Assembly: GCF_900156075.1 (NCBI RefSeq)
Contig: NZ_FTMM01000010.1
Coordinates: 44,654-108,653 of the forward strand
Direction of reading: 5' to 3'
DNA: 64,000 bases
Origin: Chryseobacterium sp. RU37D
Lineage (GTDB): Bacteria > Bacteroidota > Bacteroidia > Flavobacteriales > Weeksellaceae
Each line of letters starts with the position of its first letter. Position 1 is the stretch's first letter. This document shows positions 60,352 through 64,000 of the stretch, one piece after another. The position numbers and the translations under genes were made by a program. The notes below the pieces were generated by a model that saw nothing but the letters and a program-made list of their open reading frames with translations, was not told the origin of the DNA and did no database searches.

Positions 60352-61710
60352 ATGTTCAAAACTTTCATATACATCCAAAGGGGGCTTAAAAAATCATTCG
60401 ACAACATTCGAAACGAACAACTGAAGCACAATCTACTTCAGGCAATTCCTTTTTGGATTGGCTCGGTGATCACAGGCTTTACAGCGATGTTATATGCTAA
60501 AGTCTTTGCCTGGGGTGAAAGCCTTCTCCACTTTATTATGAACTGGCACTCTTGGCTGATCTTCATTATTGCTCCGGTTTGTTTTGTGCTTTCGTGGTGG
60601 CTGGTTAAAGAATTTGCTCCCAATGCCAAAGGAAGCGGAATTCCGCAGGTAATGGCAGCAGTAGAATTGGCGAATCCAAAAGAACATAAAAAAATCAGGA
60701 GCTTATTAAGCTTAAAAATTATCATTTTTAAAATAATTTCCTCTGTTATTTTGGTGATTGGTGGTGGTGCTATTGGCCGTGAAGGGCCTACCATACAGAT
60801 TTCCGGCTCTGTTTTCCGAAAAGTGAACGAATATCTTCCTGAATGGTGGCCTAAAATTTCCAAGAAAAACATGATCATGACGGGTGCAGCAGCAGGTCTT
60901 GCGGCAGCTTTCAATACTCCTTTAGGCGGAATTGTATTTGCTGTGGAAGAACTTTCAAAAACACATATCAATTACTTTAAAACAGCTTTATTTACAGCGG
61001 TTATTATTGCAGGTTTAACGGCGCAGACTTTGGCGGGTTCTTATTTATATTTAGGTTATCCAAAAACAAATGATGTTTCACTAATGGTGATGTTCCCGAT
61101 TATTTTAGTTGCGGGTGTTGCAGGAATTCTGGCAAGCCAGCTTTCCGTAACCATGCTTAAAATCACTGACTGGAAAAAAAGAAAATTAAAATCTGATAAA
61201 GCTAACGTTATATTTCTGATTATCTGCGCTTTGACTATAGCATCTATTGCTTATTTTATTAACTATGAAATTTTAGGTTCCGGAAAAGAAATTATGGAAC
61301 GCATTCTTTTTACAAAAGACAAGCACGAAGATTGGTATATGCCTGTTTTAAGGATGTTAGGGCCAGCTTTGTCATTTACATCGGGAGGCGCCGGAGGGAT
61401 TTTTGCCCCTGCCCTCACTGCCGGAGCAAGCATTGGTTCTGTAATTTCGGGAGCTATTAATTTAACCCCAAACGAGACCAATGTTGTTGTGCTTGGAGGA
61501 ATGGTCGCTTTTTTAACAGGGATTACTCGAGCTCCATTTACATCAGCCATTATCGTCCTGGAAATGACCGACAGGCATTCATTAATCTTTCACCTGATGC
61601 TTGCCGGAATGGTGTCTTCCATTGCCTCAATCCTGGTAAGCAGACATTCTTTATATGATATGATAAAAGTTAATTTTTTAACAGAAATAAGAAGAGAGAA
61701 TAAGATTTAG
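60352..61710 (+). CDS. ClC-family chloride channel or H+/Cl- antiporter
   Basis: The 452-residue membrane protein (ATG at 60352; a TTG at 60346 adds two residues) has about 10-12 hydrophobic helices and the ClC anion-selectivity signatures: GSGIPQVMAAVEL (G-S-G-I-P, about residues 95-99), GGGAIGREGPTIQISG (G-K/R-E-G-P, the gating glutamate) and GGIFAPALTAGAS (G-x-F-x-P). The gating Glu in REGP is present, so it fits the exchanger-type or gated members. No CBS domains are seen at the C-terminus. It may serve in acid or chloride homeostasis. Confidence 0.93.
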   Translation: MFKTFIYIQRGLKKSFDNIRNEQLKHNLLQAIPFWIGSVITGFTAMLYAKVFAWGESLLHFIMNWHSWLIFIIAPVCFVLSWWLVKEFAPNAKGSGIPQVMAAVELANPKEHKKIRSLLSLKIIIFKIISSVILVIGGGAIGREGPTIQISGSVFRKVNEYLPEWWPKISKKNMIMTGAAAGLAAAFNTPLGGIVFAVEELSKTHINYFKTALFTAVIIAGLTAQTLAGSYLYLGYPKTNDVSLMVMFPIILVAGVAGILASQLSVTMLKITDWKKRKLKSDKANVIFLIICALTIASIAYFINYEILGSGKEIMERILFTKDKHEDWYMPVLRMLGPALSFTSGGAGGIFAPALTAGASIGSVISGAINLTPNETNVVVLGGMVAFLTGITRAPFTSAIIVLEMTDRHSLIFHLMLAGMVSSIASILVSRHSLYDMIKVNFLTEIRRENKI

Positions 61711-61830
61711 GATTTAGATTGAAGTTAATGAGTTTGAGTCTATCAGCAAAAATAATTAACAATTAAACAATCAGTCAACATCCGCAACTAAAAACCATAA
61801 ACTTTAAACATTAAACCTGAAAGCCATCAA
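61711..61830. other. Gap with simple-sequence repeat-like DNA before rpsF
   Basis: The gap includes TTAGGATTTAG and CAATTAAACAATCAGTCAAC and CATCAACAATTC-like stretches of the low-complexity type found in other gaps. It ends with the rpsF promoter. Confidence 0.4.
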
Positions 61831-61836
61831 CAATTC

Positions 61837-61867
61837 TTGCATATTACAAATATATTTCCTACTTTTG
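61837..61867 (+). promoter_or_regulatory. Promoter of the rpsF-rpsR-rplI operon
   Basis: TTG at 61837-61839 and TACTTTTG at 61860-61867 are 20 nt apart, matching the Bacteroidota consensus TTG-N(17-23)-TAnnTTTG. The rpsF ATG is 34 bases further on. Confidence 0.8.
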
Positions 61868-61901
61868 CAGCTCGAAATAATTAACAAATTTATTTAACAT
61901 T

Positions 61902-62243
61902 ATGAACAATTACGAAACTGTTTTCATTTTAACTCCCGTTCTATCTGATTCACAGGTGGAGGAAGCAGTGAAAAAATTTGAAGATCTTATCAAAGAAAAG
62001 AATTGCGAAATCGTTGCTAAAGAAAACTGGGGATTAAAAAAATTAGCGTATCCAATCCAATTAAAAAAGAACGGATTCTATACTTTAATCGAATTCAAAG
62101 GTGAAGGTACTGTAGTTGCTGATCTAGAATTAGCATTCAAACGTGACGAGAGAGTAATCCGTTACCTTACTACAAAACTTGACAAGCACGCTTTAGAGTA
62201 TGCTGTGACTAGAAGAGCAAAAGTAAAATCAGCTAAAGCTTAA
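61902..62243 (+). CDS. rpsF: 30S ribosomal protein S6
   Basis: The 113-residue protein has the S6 pattern [32 protein letters not shown], with [23 protein letters not shown] and [17 protein letters not shown]. It binds 16S rRNA together with S18. It is the first gene of a rpsF-rpsR-rplI operon, the usual arrangement, without the ssb gene found in some other phyla. Confidence 0.97.
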   Translation: MNNYETVFILTPVLSDSQVEEAVKKFEDLIKEKNCEIVAKENWGLKKLAYPIQLKKNGFYTLIEFKGEGTVVADLELAFKRDERVIRYLTTKLDKHALEYAVTRRAKVKSAKA

Positions 62244-62275
62244 TTATTAACCCTATTTTTTAAAAAGACAAAGAC

Positions 62276-62578
62276 ATGGCAATAGACGAAATGGCTAAAC
62301 AAGCCTCAGCAGGAGGAGAATCTGAAGTAAAATTCCTTACTCCGCTTGATATCAATACAAAATCTGAAAAAAAATATTGTAGATTCAAAAAATACGGAAT
62401 TAAGCACGTTGACTATAAAGATGCTGATTTCTTATTACAGTTCGTAAACGAGCAAGGAAAAATCTTACCAAGAAGATACACTGGAACATCTTTAAAGTAT
62501 CAAAGAAAAGTTTCTGCTGCTATCAAAAGAGCAAGACACCTTGCATTACTACCATACGTAGCTGACTTATTGAAATAA
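62276..62578 (+). CDS. rpsR: 30S ribosomal protein S18
   Basis: The 100-residue protein has the S18 core [64 protein letters not shown], shown here in part as [17 protein letters not shown] and [10 protein letters not shown]. Its N-terminal 30 residues form a flexible acidic/Gly-rich extension ([17 protein letters not shown]). It pairs with S6 on the small subunit platform. Confidence 0.97.
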   Translation: MAIDEMAKQASAGGESEVKFLTPLDINTKSEKKYCRFKKYGIKHVDYKDADFLLQFVNEQGKILPRRYTGTSLKYQRKVSAAIKRARHLALLPYVADLLK

Positions 62579-62721
62579 ATTGCAATATGCTATAAGCCAT
62601 AAGCTTTAAGCCTACTGCATATAGCTAAAGTAGTTGCTGAATTAATTAATAAATTCTAACGAAGTGAAGAAAACCCGGACCACAAAACCCGGAACTCGGA
62701 TCTCTAAAACGGACAACAACA
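62579..62721. other. Gap between rpsR and rplI with repeats
   Basis: The gap contains ATGCTATAAGCCATAAGCTT and its relatives and, before rplI, AAAACCCGGACCACAAAACCCGG, a short direct repeat. These look like simple-sequence drift within the operon. No gene is seen. Confidence 0.4.
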
Positions 62722-63240
62722 ATGGAAATTATCCTAAAAAAAGATGTAGAAAACTTAGGACTTGAGTTTGATACAGTAAACGTAAAGCCTGGTTATGCCA
62801 GAAACTTCTTAATCCCTCAAGGATTTGCTCTTTTAGCTACACCTAAAAACAAAGCAGCTTTAGAAGCAACTTTAGAAGCTAGAAAAGAAGAAGAAGCTAA
62901 ATTAATCGCTGCTGCAAACGCTGTAGTTGAGCAATTGAAGAAAACTTCCGTTACAATTCCTGCAAAAGTAGGTACTGGTGACAAATTATTCGGATCTATC
63001 AATAATGCGGATCTTTCTGCTGCTCTGGAAAAAGCCGGAGTTTCTGTAGAGAAGAAATACATCAAAATCCCAGGTAACACAATCAAGAGAACTGGTAAAG
63101 TAACTGCTAACATCAGATTACACAGAAACGTAGAATACAACTTTGAATTCGAAATCGTATCTGACGCTCCGGTAGAAGCTCCTAAACCAGCTGCTCCAAA
63201 AGCTAAAGTTGAAGAAACTCCTTCTACTGAAGAAGCTTAA
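62722..63240 (+). CDS. rplI: 50S ribosomal protein L9
   Basis: The 172-residue protein has the L9 N-domain (MEIILKKDVENLGLEFDTVNVKPGYARNFLIPQGFALLATP), the long connecting helix (KNKAALEATLEARKEEEAKLIAAANAVVEQLKK) and the C-domain with GTGDKLFGSINNADLSAALE and IKIPGNTIKRTGKVTANIRLH. A C-terminal tail rich in Ala, Pro, Lys and Glu extends beyond the usual 148-150 residues. It binds 23S rRNA near the L1 stalk base. Confidence 0.97.
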   Translation: MEIILKKDVENLGLEFDTVNVKPGYARNFLIPQGFALLATPKNKAALEATLEARKEEEAKLIAAANAVVEQLKKTSVTIPAKVGTGDKLFGSINNADLSAALEKAGVSVEKKYIKIPGNTIKRTGKVTANIRLHRNVEYNFEFEIVSDAPVEAPKPAAPKAKVEETPSTEEA

Positions 63241-63268
63241 TCAGACGGGATTTATCAAAATAAAAAGG

Positions 63269-63287
63269 CCACTTCAAATTGAAGTGG
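63269..63287 (+). terminator. Rho-independent terminator of the ribosomal protein operon
   Basis: CCACTTCAA (63269-63277) pairs with TTGAAGTGG (63279-63287) around A, followed by TTTTC and then a T-run. It lies about 28 bases past the rplI stop. Confidence 0.85.
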
Positions 63288-63334
63288 TTTTCTTTTTTTA
63301 TATTTAAAAACCGGAAAAACTCCTGGTTAATTTT

Positions 63335-63904
63335 TTATGATTTGGGAGTCCATTGTTTAAAGAATTCCTTTGTTTTCTCCAGACTGTACCCTTTTCCTTC
63401 CTCTAAAACTTCGCTATTCTGCACATGAATCATCTTTCCGTTCTGATCAAGAACAATAAACACCGGATAACCGAATTTATCTCCCGGGTTTCCATATTTT
63501 GCGAAAACTTTTTCATTTTTATTATCCGGAGAGAAGTTCAGGTGATAATATTCGTAGTTTTTATCAACAATTTCCTTCAATTCCGGGGTGGTCTGTACAA
63601 ATTGATTGAATCTCAAACACCAGATACACCAGTTCCCTCCGGCCTGTATCATAATATTTTTCTTTTCCTTCTTTGCCTTTACAATTAGATTCTGAATATC
63701 CTTTTCAGCATCAGCATTAGGATTATAGGGTTTTGGTAATCTGGCTTTTTCCTCAGCAGCTTTTTTCTTTGCATCAAGTTCTGCGTGGTCAGTTTTTATC
63801 AGCAAAGCCTTATCTGTTTCCCTTCCATCAGGCTTATCTTTCAATTCTTGGGAAAAAGCACAAAAGCTTAACCCCAAAAATGCTGTTAAAATTAGTTTTT
63901 TCAT
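63335..63904 (-). CDS. Exported thioredoxin-fold protein (CxxC, WCIWC)
   Basis: The 189-residue protein has a signal peptide (MKKLILTAFLGLSFCAFSQ). The thioredoxin-like domain has the active-site motif GGNWCIWCLRFNQFVQTTPEL at about residues 91-111 (C-I-W-C), followed by the strand FGYPVFIVLDQNGKMIHVQNSE, in which the cis-proline region is clear. The family is of the thioredoxin_7/DUF255-like type, which reduces or handles disulfides in the periplasm. There is a Lys/Asp-rich helical stretch before the fold. It is convergent to the ribosomal operon, with the terminator at 63269-63287 between. Confidence 0.88.
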   Translation of the reverse strand: MKKLILTAFLGLSFCAFSQELKDKPDGRETDKALLIKTDHAELDAKKKAAEEKARLPKPYNPNADAEKDIQNLIVKAKKEKKNIMIQAGGNWCIWCLRFNQFVQTTPELKEIVDKNYEYYHLNFSPDNKNEKVFAKYGNPGDKFGYPVFIVLDQNGKMIHVQNSEVLEEGKGYSLEKTKEFFKQWTPKS

Positions 63905-64000
63905 AGAAGTTGTTTAAACTTATTTAGACAAAAAAGTTCCAAGAAAATTAGCAATTTTGGATTGCAATTTAAAAAACTAATAATCTGGAACTCATCAGTA

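Noticed and set aside
1..64000. CRISPR arrays and regularly spaced direct repeats
   Set aside because: The repeats seen are dispersed and irregularly spaced, without unique spacers of constant length; no cas-like genes.
1..64000. tRNA or rRNA genes
   Set aside because: No GTTCGAA-T-loop or rRNA-like segment with a matching acceptor stem was recognised in the gaps read.

Overview
The window is chromosomal DNA from a member of the Bacteroidota, class Flavobacteriia, most like Chryseobacterium and relatives (Weeksellaceae). The evidence is the AT-rich sequence, promoters of the Bacteroidota type (TTG, 17-20 nt, TAnnTTTG), little sign of Shine-Dalgarno sequences, type IX secretion (T9SS) C-terminal sorting domains, an F-ATPase operon lacking the beta and epsilon genes, and a menaquinone and mevalonate gene set. 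No tRNA, rRNA, CRISPR array, insertion sequence or prophage was recognised. Most of the window is ordinary core genome, largely on the minus strand.

Layout. 1-2905: MBL-fold hydrolase (cut by the window edge), SRPBCC protein, menA, menB. 3308-6949: TPR protein and gyrA. 7098-10116: small proteins, a GNAT acetyltransferase, a YetF-like DUF421 protein, a lipoprotein, an unlisted double-glycine-leader peptide gene (9436-9561) and a TonB-C-like protein. 10425-17513: uvrA, an APC permease, a DUF4920 protein, an M14 carboxypeptidase. 18290-21990: an XRE regulator with a long operator-rich upstream region, proline dehydrogenase, a UbiA-type prenyltransferase and a mevalonate kinase. 22443-33813: UMF1-type MFS transporter, thiolase, an ECF sigma / putative anti-sigma / outer-membrane module, a NupG-like nucleoside symporter, a bifunctional nuclease, etfBA and an SDR. 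33919-37363: three tandem T9SS-secreted paralogues. 37673-43202: M20 dipeptidase, lipoprotein, THUMP-like methyltransferase, methylmalonyl-CoA mutase small subunit, FtsB/DivIC-like protein and uridine kinase. 43321-45172: a broken M36 metalloprotease gene. 45468-52846: clpS, a CorC/HlyC-type CBS protein, and the atpBEFHAG operon led by a small membrane protein. 53279-63904: ffh, an outer-membrane barrel cluster with two decayed members, phoH, a SAM hydrolase-like enzyme, a 2-oxoacid dehydrogenase E2, a ClC channel, rpsF-rpsR-rplI and a thioredoxin-like protein.

What stands out is in the gaps. Four copies of a structured intergenic repeat share end sequences but have different inner hairpins; one copy is extra DNA relative to a duplicated sister region, so it gives a filled versus empty site comparison. 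Several further inverted-repeat elements sit between genes, many carrying TGTCAT/ATGACA or GCTGAGCTTG-type ends. A double-glycine peptide precursor lacks an ATG start. Five TTTACA-N2-TGTAAA sites lie upstream of the XRE regulator. The M36 protease carries two separate lesions. The three T9SS proteins have nearly identical sorting domains joined to divergent cargo domains.
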